Positions 37,357-46,378 of a stretch of DNA of 64,000 bases are shown one piece after another; the stretch's first letter is position 1; the number at the start of each line of letters is the position of its first letter. The notes beneath the pieces are model-generated. The model had not been told where the DNA came from. It made no database searches and saw only the letters and a list, made by a program, of their open reading frames with translations. The translations under genes and the position numbers were made by a program. The DNA comes from JAIVHA01 sp965367295 (GTDB taxonomy: Bacteria; Pseudomonadota; Gammaproteobacteria; DSM-19610), in assembly GCA_965367295.1 (NCBI GenBank), contig CBDUHN010000013.1, forward strand, positions 1 through 64,000, read 5' to 3'.

Positions 37357-38206
37357 CTACTGCTCGAAACAGATAAGGCGTATTGTGTTAGCGCAGCCCG
37401 CTGAAAATGAATTCGTCCAAGTCGTGCCTGTCCCTGAAGTCTGCCCACGAATCTGTGTAGCAGAAGCGCCGCCCGCGGCTGATGTCCAGTCCTGACAAAA
37501 CGCTCCCGGGCTTGTGGATATTGCGGTTCCATCAGCATCGGTAGACGTTGCCGTAGTCCTTGGCGTTGGATCAACAGTGCCATCCGCAGTGACATTGATC
37601 GGTACAGCAAGTGTACCATCGACCAGGTCGGTCCAACTGGTGGCGACAACCGTGTTGTTCACTAGCACATAACCTTTACTCGATTGTGTGAAGCGGGTTG
37701 ACGGACTGGAAGTCGAATCGGAAAGCCAGGCCATAAAAGTTCCCGTAAGACCCGCCGATGAGGCTTCTGAAGCACACACACCATCCGCACCCGACAGCCC
37801 GCCAAAATTCGAGCTGTACAGGTTGTACTGTGATAAATGCAATCTTGGGCGAGGGGCAGTAATCGGGAACAGCAAGACTACCGAGCATGCTTGAATCGGA
37901 CAACTGTTGATACAGGGCGCATAAATCAGCCGTACGATCTGTGGCATCCACACCCGCAGGCCCCTGCGGTCCCTGCGCACCATCTACACCATCCACGCCT
38001 GGAGCACCTGCGGGTCCGGCAGGACCCTGCGGTCCAGGCGTTAGCGATATAGTATCAATGCGATCTTCAATCGAAGAAAAATTTTAATTCATTTCACTTG
38101 CTTTGATTGTTCCGCCACTTGAGAAGGTATTTGGCACGCCAAGCGTGACAGCAGGCAGGGAAGTTACGCCAATCACACAAGCCACCAAAAAATGTTTCAT
38201 ATGCAT
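37357..38206 (-). pseudogene. Disrupted secreted collagen-like/DUF1554-type protein
   Basis: Joined fragments describe one exported protein. A signal peptide starts at MKHFLVACVIGVTSLP (38200/38206). TIKASEMN is followed by an in-frame TAA (38084-38086), after which the same frame reads NFSSIEDRID and then about ten Gly-X-Y triplets (GPQGPAGPAGAPG...). Near 37820 the reading frame shifts and the C-terminal domain continues as NFGGLSGADGVCASEASSAGL ... LICFEQ, a DUF1554-like lectin/adhesin-type module. One nonsense codon and one frameshift make it a probable pseudogene, unless sequencing error or recoding is at work. It is AT-richer than its neighbours. Confidence 0.7.
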
Positions 38207-38207
38207 A

Positions 38208-38345
38208 TTAATCCCATACGGCATTATCAAATGTCGCATCATCGAAAGTTGCTTTGACGTGAACGGAGGTGTCACCAGCCTGCGGATTCGGGTCATCGGA
38301 ATCATTACAGCCATGCAGAATCGGCACATTCAGAATAAGTAGCAT
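38208..38345 (-). CDS. Small putative lipoprotein
   Basis: This 45-aa frame reads MLLILNVPILHGCNDSDDPNPQ and ends FDNAVWD. LHGC looks like a lipobox followed by an acidic Asp/Asn/Pro linker. It ends 2 nt upstream of the possible start of the collagen-like pseudogene at 38206. It may be a real small gene, the fragment of a larger lost lipoprotein, or chance. The n-region lacks positive charge, so the true start could lie further upstream. I recognise no family. Confidence 0.3.
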   Translation of the reverse strand: MLLILNVPILHGCNDSDDPNPQAGDTSVHVKATFDDATFDNAVWD

Positions 38346-39077
38346 GAATAAATATCGATAAGCAATCAGGAGCGAACCCTCAACAATACGCTGATATTTT
38401 CAGCGAAACTCAGAATGTTCTGATTATGATAGTTATCAAGGAGGTTCGGATATAACGCGTTTTGAAATACGCCGGCACTGGAACCAAGGAAAACGAGACT
38501 GATTTTTTTGAGCGGGAGAACACTGCTCAACCACCATAAAACCCGAATTAAAAAACAGGCCACGTGTATCCGCCTCCACGATTCCCGGAGCGGTTCAGCC
38601 TGCCTTATGTATGTACCAGCAACAAAGGTACTGCCACCCCTGTGATGAGTTTTCCGGATCCCGGGAAGGGCGCCGGAAACCGGGTCAGAGCACAATTATT
38701 ACTTATATCAGGTGGCCTGTGCTCTGCCGCCGGTTTTCAGATATTTCCAGCCCGGCCTGCTCCATGGCCACTACCCCGTAGCACCAAAACCATTCCGTTC
38801 TATACAGGGCACCAGGACAAGCCCATTTACCGGATCGAGGTCATGTCGGGAAGAACCGATGGCCTTCCTGCACCTGCCCTGAAACATTTCATCCCGCCCT
38901 TCCTTCAATCCTGTTTATGATGATGCTATTCGAGTACAAACAAATAGCAAACCCGGTGGGCCACAATAAAAACCGGTGAAAACCGTATGAAATCTCCAGA
39001 CCCGCCAAATCAGTCACTTGGGTTTTCAGCCAAACCTGCGTAGAATTCACCCTTTACTTTATGCAGAGCATGCCACC
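38346..39077. other. Gene-poor, AT-richer stretch
   Basis: Open frames here (38366-38695 minus, 38564-38920 plus) have no domain character, codon pattern or convincing ribosome sites. A second CGGGTCAGAGCACAATT motif lies at 38681-38697. The last 60 bp presumably hold the slyD promoter. Together with the pseudogene it looks like the remnant of acquired DNA. Confidence 0.5.
38681..38697. repeat. CGGGTCAGAGNACAATT motif, copy 2
   Basis: CGGGTCAGAGCACAATT matches 16 of 17 bases with 9164-9180. Both copies lie in non-coding DNA. Confidence 0.5.
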
Positions 39078-39563
39078 ATGAAAATCGCCCAAGACAAGGT
39101 CGTTACTATCCATTACACCCTCAAGAACGACGCTGGCGAAACGCTCGAAAGCTCGTTTGAGAGCGATCCTCTCGCCTATCTCCACGGCCACCAGAATCTG
39201 ATTCCCGGCCTGGAAAACGCGCTACTGGATCATGAAAAAGGCGCCAAGCTGAATGTCACCGTGCCGCCGGAAGAGGGCTATGGTCTGCGTGAGGATCATC
39301 TGGTGGAAACCGTGTCAAAGGAAATGTTCGGCGACGAGGCAGAACTCGAAGTCGGCATGCAGTTCCATGCCCAGAGCCAGGAAGGACATCCCTACGTGGT
39401 CTCCATCGCGGCCGTTGAAGGTGACAATGTAACCGTCGATGGCAACCATCCCTTTGCCGGTGCCACCCTGAGCTTTGAGGTGGAAGTTATGGATGTGCGG
39501 GATGCCACTGAGGAAGAAATCAGCCATGGTCATGTACATGGCCCGGACGGACATCACCACTAG
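39078..39563 (+). CDS. slyD: FKBP-type peptidyl-prolyl isomerase SlyD
   Basis: This 161-aa prolyl isomerase and chaperone begins MKIAQDKVVTIHYTLKND. The FKBP core is split by an insert-in-flap domain (about 70-130), as in SlyD. The C-terminal tail is His-rich (HGHVHGPDGHHH), so nickel binding and a role in metallocentre assembly are likely, as for E. coli SlyD, though this tail is shorter and Cys-free. The frame opens at 39018, but the family start is at 39078. Confidence 0.94.
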   Translation: MKIAQDKVVTIHYTLKNDAGETLESSFESDPLAYLHGHQNLIPGLENALLDHEKGAKLNVTVPPEEGYGLREDHLVETVSKEMFGDEAELEVGMQFHAQSQEGHPYVVSIAAVEGDNVTVDGNHPFAGATLSFEVEVMDVRDATEEEISHGHVHGPDGHHH

Positions 39564-39574
39564 CGGTTCCAGGT

Positions 39575-39596
39575 GCGCCGCCCCTTCGGGCGGCGC
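39575..39596. terminator. GC-rich hairpin between slyD and the convergent small gene
   Basis: GCGCCGCCC-CTTC-GGGCGGCGC is a perfect 9-bp stem with a CTTC tetraloop, 11 bp past the slyD stop. No T-run follows on the plus strand. It could terminate or stabilise transcripts from both sides. Confidence 0.45.
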
Positions 39597-39624
39597 TTAC
39601 AGCCGGCGGCCCGCCGCTACAGTG

Positions 39625-39891
39625 CTAGCCGTTTCGAATTGCCTCATCCATCTGCAGCAATGACTGCTCCCATGCATCACCCTCATTGCCCCCCTCCGCC
39701 ATGAATTCCATGAGGCGATAGGCAAGCTTGCGATTATCAGGTGCAAGATCGCGTAATTTGCGCAGCATGTACATATAACCGGTTTTCTCCATCCGCAGCG
39801 TGCTGATCAGCGCATATAGATTCAGCGCGGCGCCACTGTGCGGATCGGTGGTAATCAATTCGGTGACTTCCTGAAGAATGCTGTCCGACAT
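39625..39891 (-). CDS. Conserved-looking small helical protein, unknown function
   Basis: This 88-aa protein (MSDSILQEVTELITTDPHSG...) appears all-helical, with no TM segment, signal peptide or cysteine. I do not recognise the family. Codon use fits the neighbours. It lies 89 bp downstream of tsaB on the same strand and may be its cotranscribed partner. Confidence 0.6.
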   Translation of the reverse strand: MSDSILQEVTELITTDPHSGAALNLYALISTLRMEKTGYMYMLRKLRDLAPDNRKLAYRLMEFMAEGGNEGDAWEQSLLQMDEAIRNG

Positions 39892-39980
39892 GGCTACAAC
39901 TCACTGCATAACTGCGAAAGCGGCATGATGGCATATTTGAAATGTCGGCTCCAGATGGTGTGGGAGCAGGCCGGCAGGAA

Positions 39981-40673
39981 TCAGCTCCGGGTCGCCTTTT
40001 TCGCAACCTCATCGCGCAGATACACCGGTTGTGCCTGTTCGGCACTGAGCACCCGCCCCTGCTCCAGTTCATGCAGCGCCAGCCGGGCCACACCTCGGGC
40101 GCGGGGCATCGCATCCGGCAGTACCTGTTGCAAAACGATACCGAGTCGCTCCGCCAGTGGCTGGGCATAGCTATCCCAGCCACTGCCGGCACCGGCCCAG
40201 CCCGCATCATCGCTGCAGGCAGGCACCTGGTCGGGATTACATACAGATTCCCTGCCCTGCAACACCGCCAGTCCCTGCTCACTACGCTGATAGGCCCCCC
40301 AGTACACCTGCCCCATGCGCGCATCAAAGGCACACAGCAACCGCTCGGCCACACCGACCTCCATCAGCGGTTGTGCCATTGCCGCGAGGCTGGAGACCGG
40401 GATTACCGGCCGATCGGCACCAAAGGCAATGCCCTGTATAATCCCGGCGGCGATCCGCACACCGGTGAAGGAGCCGGGGCCGCAACCGAACGCGACCGCA
40501 TCCAACTGTGCCAGGCTGAGCTGCGCCTCGCTCAGCAATGATTCCACCATGGGCAGGATCAGGCGGGCATGGCCCTGCGGCGCCAATTCATACAGTTCCA
40601 CAATCTCTTCGCCCAACAACAACGCGGCGGAGCAGCCCTCGGTGGCGGTTTCAATGGCAAGGATGCGTTTCAT
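39981..40673 (-). CDS. tsaB: tRNA threonylcarbamoyladenosine biosynthesis protein TsaB
   Basis: This 230-aa ASKHA-fold protein starts MKRILAIETATEGCSAALL. It is the dimerisation partner of TsaD and, with TsaE, makes t6A37 in ANN-decoding tRNAs. VAFGCGPGSFTGVRIA is the family signature. Its ATG directly abuts the yoaA stop in the intact order yoaA-tsaB (0 nt), which is the E. coli adjacency. Confidence 0.96.
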   Translation of the reverse strand: MKRILAIETATEGCSAALLLGEEIVELYELAPQGHARLILPMVESLLSEAQLSLAQLDAVAFGCGPGSFTGVRIAAGIIQGIAFGADRPVIPVSSLAAMAQPLMEVGVAERLLCAFDARMGQVYWGAYQRSEQGLAVLQGRESVCNPDQVPACSDDAGWAGAGSGWDSYAQPLAERLGIVLQQVLPDAMPRARGVARLALHELEQGRVLSAEQAQPVYLRDEVAKKATRS

Positions 40674-42611
40674 TCAGGCCTCCCGGGATTGTTGCAGGGC
40701 CGGTTCATCGGCAAAGAAGGCCTGCACATCCGCCAGTTCGCGACTACGGCGCATGGGGGGGAAGCTTTTCAGGAACACCTTGCCGTAACTCTTGCCCGTC
40801 AGGCGCGGGTCACAGAGCATCAACACACCGCGGTCCTGCACGTCCCGGATCAGCCGCCCGATACCCTGCTTGAGGGTGATCACGGCGCGCGGCAACTGTT
40901 CCTGGATAAAGGGGTTGCCGCCGGCGGCCCGCAGCGCATCCAGCCGCGCCTGCAATACCGGATCTCCGGGTGAGGCGAAGGGCAGCTTGTCGATCACCAC
41001 GCAGGACAGCGCATCGCCGCGCACATCCACCCCCTCCCAGAAACTACTGGTACCCAGCAGCACGGCATTGCCCATACGCCGGAACCGATCCAGCAGCTCG
41101 GCGCGGGGTGCCTGCCCCTGTTGAAGCAACGGATACTCTAGCGTGCCTTCCAGTAAATGAGCCGCTTCCTGCAGTGCGCGATGACTGGTGAACAGTAAAA
41201 AGGCACGCCCCTGACTGGCAGCCAGCACCGGGCGCACCGCCTCGATCACGGCAGCGGTGTAGTGCGGATCATTGGGATCCGGAAGATCATACGGGTGATA
41301 CAACAGCGCATTGCGGGCATAGTCAAAGGGACTGTCGAGACGCAGTGTGCGCGGATCATTCAGGCCCATGCGGTGAGTGAAATGCGTGAAACTGTCCCCC
41401 ACCGCAAGGGTGGCCGAGGTAAAGATCCAGGTGCTGGGCAGGCTTTCCATGCGCTGCTGAAAGGTATCGGCGATCTCCAGCGGTGTAAGCTGGATGCGAA
41501 ACGAATGCCGATAGGTCTCGAACCAGTGCACATGTTCCGCCGGTGGCTGCTCTGTGACCTGCACGAAGCGCTCCTGCAACAGTAATGCACGCCGCCAGCA
41601 GGCCTCCAGCCCTTTGCCACGCGGGGCCGCCGCTTCCAGCCAGGCACAGAGTTCTGCCATCGTATCACGCACCTTGGCGTATTGGTTGCGTACCTCGGCC
41701 TGGTGCTGCACTTCCGACCAGGCTGCACGCCGTTCCCGTTCCCCCAGTGCCAGGCGCAGGTCCTTGACCTGTTTGCCCAACTGCTCGGCGCAGTCGGGCA
41801 GCGACTGCATATCACCCGCTTCACGCAGGTGCTCCGCCGTGCTGTCACGGGCCAGTTCCTCCAGCTGGCGGCTGCTCAGGCCGATACCGAAAAACTGCGC
41901 GGCGGTTTCCGGCAACTGGTGGGCCTCATCGATCACGAAGGCATCGGAGCCAGGTAGCAGTTCACCAAAGCCCTCTTCCTTGAGCGCCATGTCCGCCAGC
42001 AGCAGATGATGGTTGATCACCACGATGTCCGCTTCCTGCGCAGCACGCCGGGCGTTCACCACATGACAACGCTGGTACTGCCCGCACTCCTGTCCCAGGC
42101 AGTTATCCGTGGTGGAGGTTACCCGTTGCCAGAGCGGTGAATCCTCGGGAATCCGGTTCATTTCGGCGATATCACCGCTTTGGGTACGCCCGGACCAGGC
42201 CTGGATCTCCTCCAGTTGGGCAAGCTGGACACGGGAGCGGAAACGTCCTTCGGCCAGGGTGACATCCAGTCGGTGTTTGCAGAGATAGTTGGCGCGCCCC
42301 TTCAGCAGGGCCGCGGGTGAGGAAATACCCAGCGCCCGGCGCACCGTGGGCAGATCGCGATGGTAGAGCTGGTCCTGCAGGTGACGGGTGCCGGTGGAGA
42401 TGATGACCTTGCGTCCGGACAGCAACGCCGGCACCAGGTAGGCGAAGGTCTTGCCGGTGCCGGTACCCGCCTCCACCACCAGCGTGGCCTGCTCCTCAAG
42501 GGCCGCGGCCACCGCCTCGGCCATGGCCTGCTGTTCCGCACGGGGAGCAAAACCGGCCACCTGCTCGGCCAGGGGGCCATGGGCATCGAGGAGTTGTGAG
42601 ATGCGATTCAT
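40674..42611 (-). CDS. yoaA: DinG/XPD-family ATP-dependent helicase, YoaA type
   Basis: This 645-aa superfamily 2 helicase has Walker A VEAGTGTGKT (about residues 46-55), the iron-sulfur cluster cysteines (YLCKHRL near 110; C-x4-C-x5-C in CLGQECGQYQRC near 171-182), the DEAH box VIDEAH near 222, and a C-terminal motif with GIGRLIRD. E. coli YoaA works with the polymerase chi subunit in repair of stalled forks. Its position before tsaB supports YoaA over DinG. Confidence 0.92.
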   Translation of the reverse strand: MNRISQLLDAHGPLAEQVAGFAPRAEQQAMAEAVAAALEEQATLVVEAGTGTGKTFAYLVPALLSGRKVIISTGTRHLQDQLYHRDLPTVRRALGISSPAALLKGRANYLCKHRLDVTLAEGRFRSRVQLAQLEEIQAWSGRTQSGDIAEMNRIPEDSPLWQRVTSTTDNCLGQECGQYQRCHVVNARRAAQEADIVVINHHLLLADMALKEEGFGELLPGSDAFVIDEAHQLPETAAQFFGIGLSSRQLEELARDSTAEHLREAGDMQSLPDCAEQLGKQVKDLRLALGERERRAAWSEVQHQAEVRNQYAKVRDTMAELCAWLEAAAPRGKGLEACWRRALLLQERFVQVTEQPPAEHVHWFETYRHSFRIQLTPLEIADTFQQRMESLPSTWIFTSATLAVGDSFTHFTHRMGLNDPRTLRLDSPFDYARNALLYHPYDLPDPNDPHYTAAVIEAVRPVLAASQGRAFLLFTSHRALQEAAHLLEGTLEYPLLQQGQAPRAELLDRFRRMGNAVLLGTSSFWEGVDVRGDALSCVVIDKLPFASPGDPVLQARLDALRAAGGNPFIQEQLPRAVITLKQGIGRLIRDVQDRGVLMLCDPRLTGKSYGKVFLKSFPPMRRSRELADVQAFFADEPALQQSREA

Positions 42612-42641
42612 GGGAAACGGAAAGGAACTGCGTGGCGGTGC

Positions 42642-43151
42642 TCAGACACCGCGCTGGTTGTCCCAGATTTCGTCTTCGACGAGGCCCTCTTCACGGTTCC
42701 AGACCAGGTCGGCAATGGCCTTGAAACGGGCCACCGACATCACGCCCCGTTTCGCGCGCTTGCTGCCGGTGGATTCATCCAGGGCCCCGATTATGGCCTC
42801 GCGGTCCGCTGCGTAGATTTCGCAGGGTTCAAAGGCGTCATCCATCAGCACCAGCACCACGCTGTCCCAGTCCTGCTCCAGCTTCAGCTGGCCGACGCGC
42901 TGGCCCGACTTCTTGTCGTCGAAAATCGCCCGGCCCTTGATCTGTACCCGCTTGCCTTCGCGCTCGCCCCTGCCGATGGCATCGTAACCACCAGGGGTAT
43001 CCTTGCAGAGTTCCAGATTGAGCAGGCGGGCGGCATCGTAATTGGCAAGTTCGCCACTGACACCGGGCAGCGGTTTGCCCGTGGTCCGACGGTATTCCAC
43101 CGCCAGACGCCGGGCCTCGGACATCAGTTTATCGACAGAGTAAAGTGACAA
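42642..43151 (-). CDS. DUF6998-type protein, possible nuclease-fold
   Basis: This protein of about 169 aa contains LMSEARRLAVEYRRTTGKPLPGVSGELANYDAARLL and a middle GYDAIGRGEREGKRVQIKGRAI, a pattern I associate with the uncharacterised DUF6998 family. The D...E/Q-x-K arrangement resembles restriction-endonuclease-like folds, but that is inference. The start is uncertain: TTG at 43151 (SLYSVDKLMSEARR) fits family length, and an ATG at 43124 is the alternative. The frame is open to 43253. Confidence 0.65.
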   Translation of the reverse strand: MSLYSVDKLMSEARRLAVEYRRTTGKPLPGVSGELANYDAARLLNLELCKDTPGGYDAIGRGEREGKRVQIKGRAIFDDKKSGQRVGQLKLEQDWDSVVLVLMDDAFEPCEIYAADREAIIGALDESTGSKRAKRGVMSVARFKAIADLVWNREEGLVEDEIWDNQRGV

Positions 43152-43265
43152 GATCTCTGGTCCCTGTATGGGTCCGGTCCGGTACCGGGTTTTCCATCCT
43201 TCCGGCATTGTACCGCAATCCACATTCCGCGCCAGTTCTTGCCAACATTTCAAGGGTTTGTGCTA

Positions 43266-43820
43266 TCAACGCAGGATATCGACCTGGCGTTCGGCGGCCT
43301 GGCTACCGGACAGGTCTCCCGCTCCCTTGCGGGCCGCGGCGATCAGGCGCCAGCCGGCGGCCTGCAGTGTGCGATCCCCACCGGCAAGACGGATGGATTT
43401 CTGCGCCACCTGCTCGGCCTGCGACCAGCGCTGCTGCTGCAGGCGCACCTCTCCCAGCTGATACCAGAGCCGGGCGTTGCCGGGCTCGATGCGCAGGGCG
43501 CGTTCCAGGGTCGCGGCGGCGTTGTCGAGGTTGCCGGCCCGTTGCTGCTCACCTGCGCTCTGCAACAACGCCACCACAGCCGGTGACTTTGCGCTCGGGA
43601 GTGGCGCTACCGGAACCCGCTCACTGCGCGGGATCACGATGAGCGGCTCGTCCGGGATCGGGTAGACTTCTACCGTATCCCGGTCCGCCGCCGGGGGGCG
43701 GCTTGCCCCCGTGCCTCGATCGACCACCGGGGCCGGTGTCTGCCGTGGCGGCGCCATGGTGCAGGCCGTTGCAAACAGCATCAGCAGCAGCGTGCCTAAC
43801 AGTGAAATACGATTGCTCAT
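43266..43820 (-). CDS. TPR-repeat lipoprotein
   Basis: This 184-aa protein has a lipobox at LFATAC (C20), a Pro-rich linker and two or three TPR motifs (SAGEQQRAGNLDNAAATLERALRIEPGNARLWYQLGEVRLQ...). The ATG at 43820 has AGGAA 8 nt upstream. It follows PBP1B by 43 nt; the closely packed order mrcB-lipoprotein resembles the envelope partner of PBP1B found in some Gammaproteobacteria, so a role in regulating PBP1B (analogous to LpoB/CsiV) is possible. Confidence 0.8.
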   Translation of the reverse strand: MSNRISLLGTLLLMLFATACTMAPPRQTPAPVVDRGTGASRPPAADRDTVEVYPIPDEPLIVIPRSERVPVAPLPSAKSPAVVALLQSAGEQQRAGNLDNAAATLERALRIEPGNARLWYQLGEVRLQQQRWSQAEQVAQKSIRLAGGDRTLQAAGWRLIAAARKGAGDLSGSQAAERQVDILR

Positions 43821-43863
43821 GAACGGGTTCCTATCACGAAAGGAAAACATGGGATGCGGGCCA

Positions 43864-46194
43864 TTACTGGAAAATATTACGCAACCATTGTAGCGAACGC
43901 GTGAACGGCTGGCGCGCACAAGGCGTAGTCCGGGTTGGTGCGCTACCCTCGATGAAGGGTAGCGGAATCGCCCCACTGCAGCTCTCATCGGAGAGCAGCC
44001 CCGAACTGGCATCCACCCACAACCATTCGACATGTTCCGGTGGCAACGGGTCCAGCGAGCGGGCGGGAATGTGCGCAAACAGATCCCCCCATACCTGCAT
44101 GGCACCACTGGCACCGGTCAGCCCCATGGGCTGGTTATCATCACGGCCCAGCCAGATCACCCCCAGGCGATCACCGCTATAACCGGCAAACCAGCTATCG
44201 CGCAAATCATCGGTGGTACCGGTCTTGCCCGCCACGTGCAGGTCAGGTGATAGCCACTGGGCCAGGCCAGTGGCAGTACCTTCCCGCACCACCCCCTGCA
44301 GGGCCACCGTGAGCAGGTAGATGGGTTCCGGAGCAACCACGGCATCCACCTCCAGCGGGTAACGCTGCAAGGATGTTCCATCCGCGGCCTGTACTTCGCG
44401 AATGGCGCGCAACGGTGTCCGGAAACCGCCACTGGCAAAGGTCTGGTACAGGCCGGTAACTTCCCAGGGCGACAGATCGACCGCCCCGAGCACCAGCGAC
44501 GGGTAGGGTTTCATGGGTTGTTCGAGACCCAGTCGTTGCAGGGTATCGATGACCCGGTCGATGCCCAGATCCAGGCCCAGACGCGCGGTGGCGACATTGT
44601 AGGAATGAATCAGTGCCTGATAGAGCGGTACCTCACCATGAAACTGGTGATCGTAGTTTTGCGGTTCCCATACATTACCGTTGGGTTCCTCACGGCGCAG
44701 AGCCTCATCATTGATCGGAGTCGCCAGGGTATAGCGTGAGAATTGTTCGAGGGCGGTGAGATACACCGCCGGCTTGAGCAACGAGCCCACCGGCCGGCGC
44801 GCATTCAGCGCCCGGTTGAAGCCGGCAGCCTGTGGGTCACGGTCACCGGCCATGGCCAGTACCTCACCGGCCACACTGGTCACCACACCGGCGCCCTGCA
44901 GGGAATTTGCCGGCAGGGCACGCTGTTTTTCCACCCGTGCCAGCTGCTTCGTCAGGGCCTTTTCCAGGGTTTCCTGCACCTGCGGATCAAGGGTGGTAAA
45001 GATGCGCAGGCCTTCCGACTGCAAATCCTTTTCCTGGTAATCGCGCCGCAACTGTTCCCGCAATAGCTCCATAAAGGCCGGCACCCGGTTGCTGGACTGG
45101 GGGGGGTTGCGCACGATCTGCAGCGGGTGTTGCTGCAGGGATTTCACTTTCGCCACCGTGATGATGCCCTGCTCCGCCATCAGCTCCAGTACCAGGTTGC
45201 GGCGCTTCGTGGCCCGCTCGGGATTGCGCAGGGGATCGTAATAGGAAGGTCCCTTCACCATTCCCACCAGCAGCGCGATCTGCTCGCTATTGAGTTCCTG
45301 CAGCGGACGGTCGAAGAAATGCCGGCTGGCCAGCCCGAAGCCATGAATGGCCCGGTTGCCATCCTGGGCCAGGTAGACCTCGTTGACATAGGCCTCGAGG
45401 ATTTCGTCCTTGGTGTAGCGCCGCTCCACCAGCATGGCCATGAGTGCTTCATTGAGCTTGCGTATCAGGCTGCGGTCACTGGTCAGGAAGAAGTTCTTCA
45501 CCAGTTGCTGGGTCAGGGTGCTGCCGCCCTGCACGAAACCGCCTGCGCGGATATTGGCCCACATGGCACGGGCGATACCGCGCAGGGAGATACCGTGATG
45601 CTGGTAAAAATCCCTGTCCTCGACCGCAATCAGGGCCTGCACCAGTTGCTCGGGGATTTCCTGGCGCTGCACCAGGATGCGGTCTTCATGCCGAGCCGGA
45701 TGAATGGCCCCGATCTGTAATGGTTCCAGGCGCAACAGGCTCGGCGCCACCTCGTTCTTCAGCGATGCCAGTGACGCCAACCGCTGACCGGAGAAATCGA
45801 GCCGTAACTGTCGGGAAGACTCCTGGCCGTCCCAGAAGCTGAAGCCACGGGTCCAGACATGAAAACGCTCACCGGCGCGCGACACATCGCCTGGCTGGCG
45901 CAGTGACGGAACAAAACGATAGCCCAGGGAACGCAATTCCTGTGCGAACTGGTCTGCATCGAGGTTCAGCCCGGCATAGAGCTCCAGTGGACGTGCATAG
46001 ACCTTGGCCGGTATCGCCCAGCGTTTTCCCTCGAACTGACGGTAGACCTGGAAGTCCAGGTAGGCGATATACACAAAGCCCAGAAAGGCCAGCACAGCCA
46101 ACAGGCGCAGCCAGGGAAAACGTCGCGCGTTCTTCTTGCGCCGCGACTTGGCACGGGACTTTTTTGCTTTTGAACGAGTGGGTTTACGCGCCAT
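43864..46194 (-). CDS. mrcB: Penicillin-binding protein 1B
   Basis: This 776-aa bifunctional peptidoglycan synthase has a basic cytoplasmic tail (KKSRAKSRRKKNARR), one TM, a UB2H-like region, a GT51 glycosyltransferase domain (EDRDFYQHHG near 190; GGSTLTQQLVKN) and a transpeptidase domain (SLLK near 467, SYN, KTGTTDDLRDSWFAG). The ATG at 46194 is preferred over the GTG at 46203. It polymerises and crosslinks lipid II at the inner membrane. Similar in length to but shorter than E. coli PBP1B (844). Confidence 0.95.
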   Translation of the reverse strand: MARKPTRSKAKKSRAKSRRKKNARRFPWLRLLAVLAFLGFVYIAYLDFQVYRQFEGKRWAIPAKVYARPLELYAGLNLDADQFAQELRSLGYRFVPSLRQPGDVSRAGERFHVWTRGFSFWDGQESSRQLRLDFSGQRLASLASLKNEVAPSLLRLEPLQIGAIHPARHEDRILVQRQEIPEQLVQALIAVEDRDFYQHHGISLRGIARAMWANIRAGGFVQGGSTLTQQLVKNFFLTSDRSLIRKLNEALMAMLVERRYTKDEILEAYVNEVYLAQDGNRAIHGFGLASRHFFDRPLQELNSEQIALLVGMVKGPSYYDPLRNPERATKRRNLVLELMAEQGIITVAKVKSLQQHPLQIVRNPPQSSNRVPAFMELLREQLRRDYQEKDLQSEGLRIFTTLDPQVQETLEKALTKQLARVEKQRALPANSLQGAGVVTSVAGEVLAMAGDRDPQAAGFNRALNARRPVGSLLKPAVYLTALEQFSRYTLATPINDEALRREEPNGNVWEPQNYDHQFHGEVPLYQALIHSYNVATARLGLDLGIDRVIDTLQRLGLEQPMKPYPSLVLGAVDLSPWEVTGLYQTFASGGFRTPLRAIREVQAADGTSLQRYPLEVDAVVAPEPIYLLTVALQGVVREGTATGLAQWLSPDLHVAGKTGTTDDLRDSWFAGYSGDRLGVIWLGRDDNQPMGLTGASGAMQVWGDLFAHIPARSLDPLPPEHVEWLWVDASSGLLSDESCSGAIPLPFIEGSAPTRTTPCARQPFTRSLQWLRNIFQ

Positions 46195-46378
46195 GAGAGA
46201 CACCCACCCGCGCTGGGCGGCAGGAATGGGAATGCTTTGGATTTGAACTGCTTAGCATGGACGCATACTCTACCAGAGGCGCCCGCCGGTTACAGCCTCT
46301 GATAGCAGAGTAAAATGCATCAAGAATTCAGCCACAGCGGCCGATTAACATAGGGCCTTTTGTACCCAGGATGAAGCC

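Noticed and set aside
38366..38695. 109-codon minus-strand frame
   Set aside because: No domain, weak codon use, overlaps a repeat motif; a gene-poor AT-richer region.
38564..38920. 118-codon plus-strand frame
   Set aside because: Pro/Arg-rich without domain signal or ribosome site.
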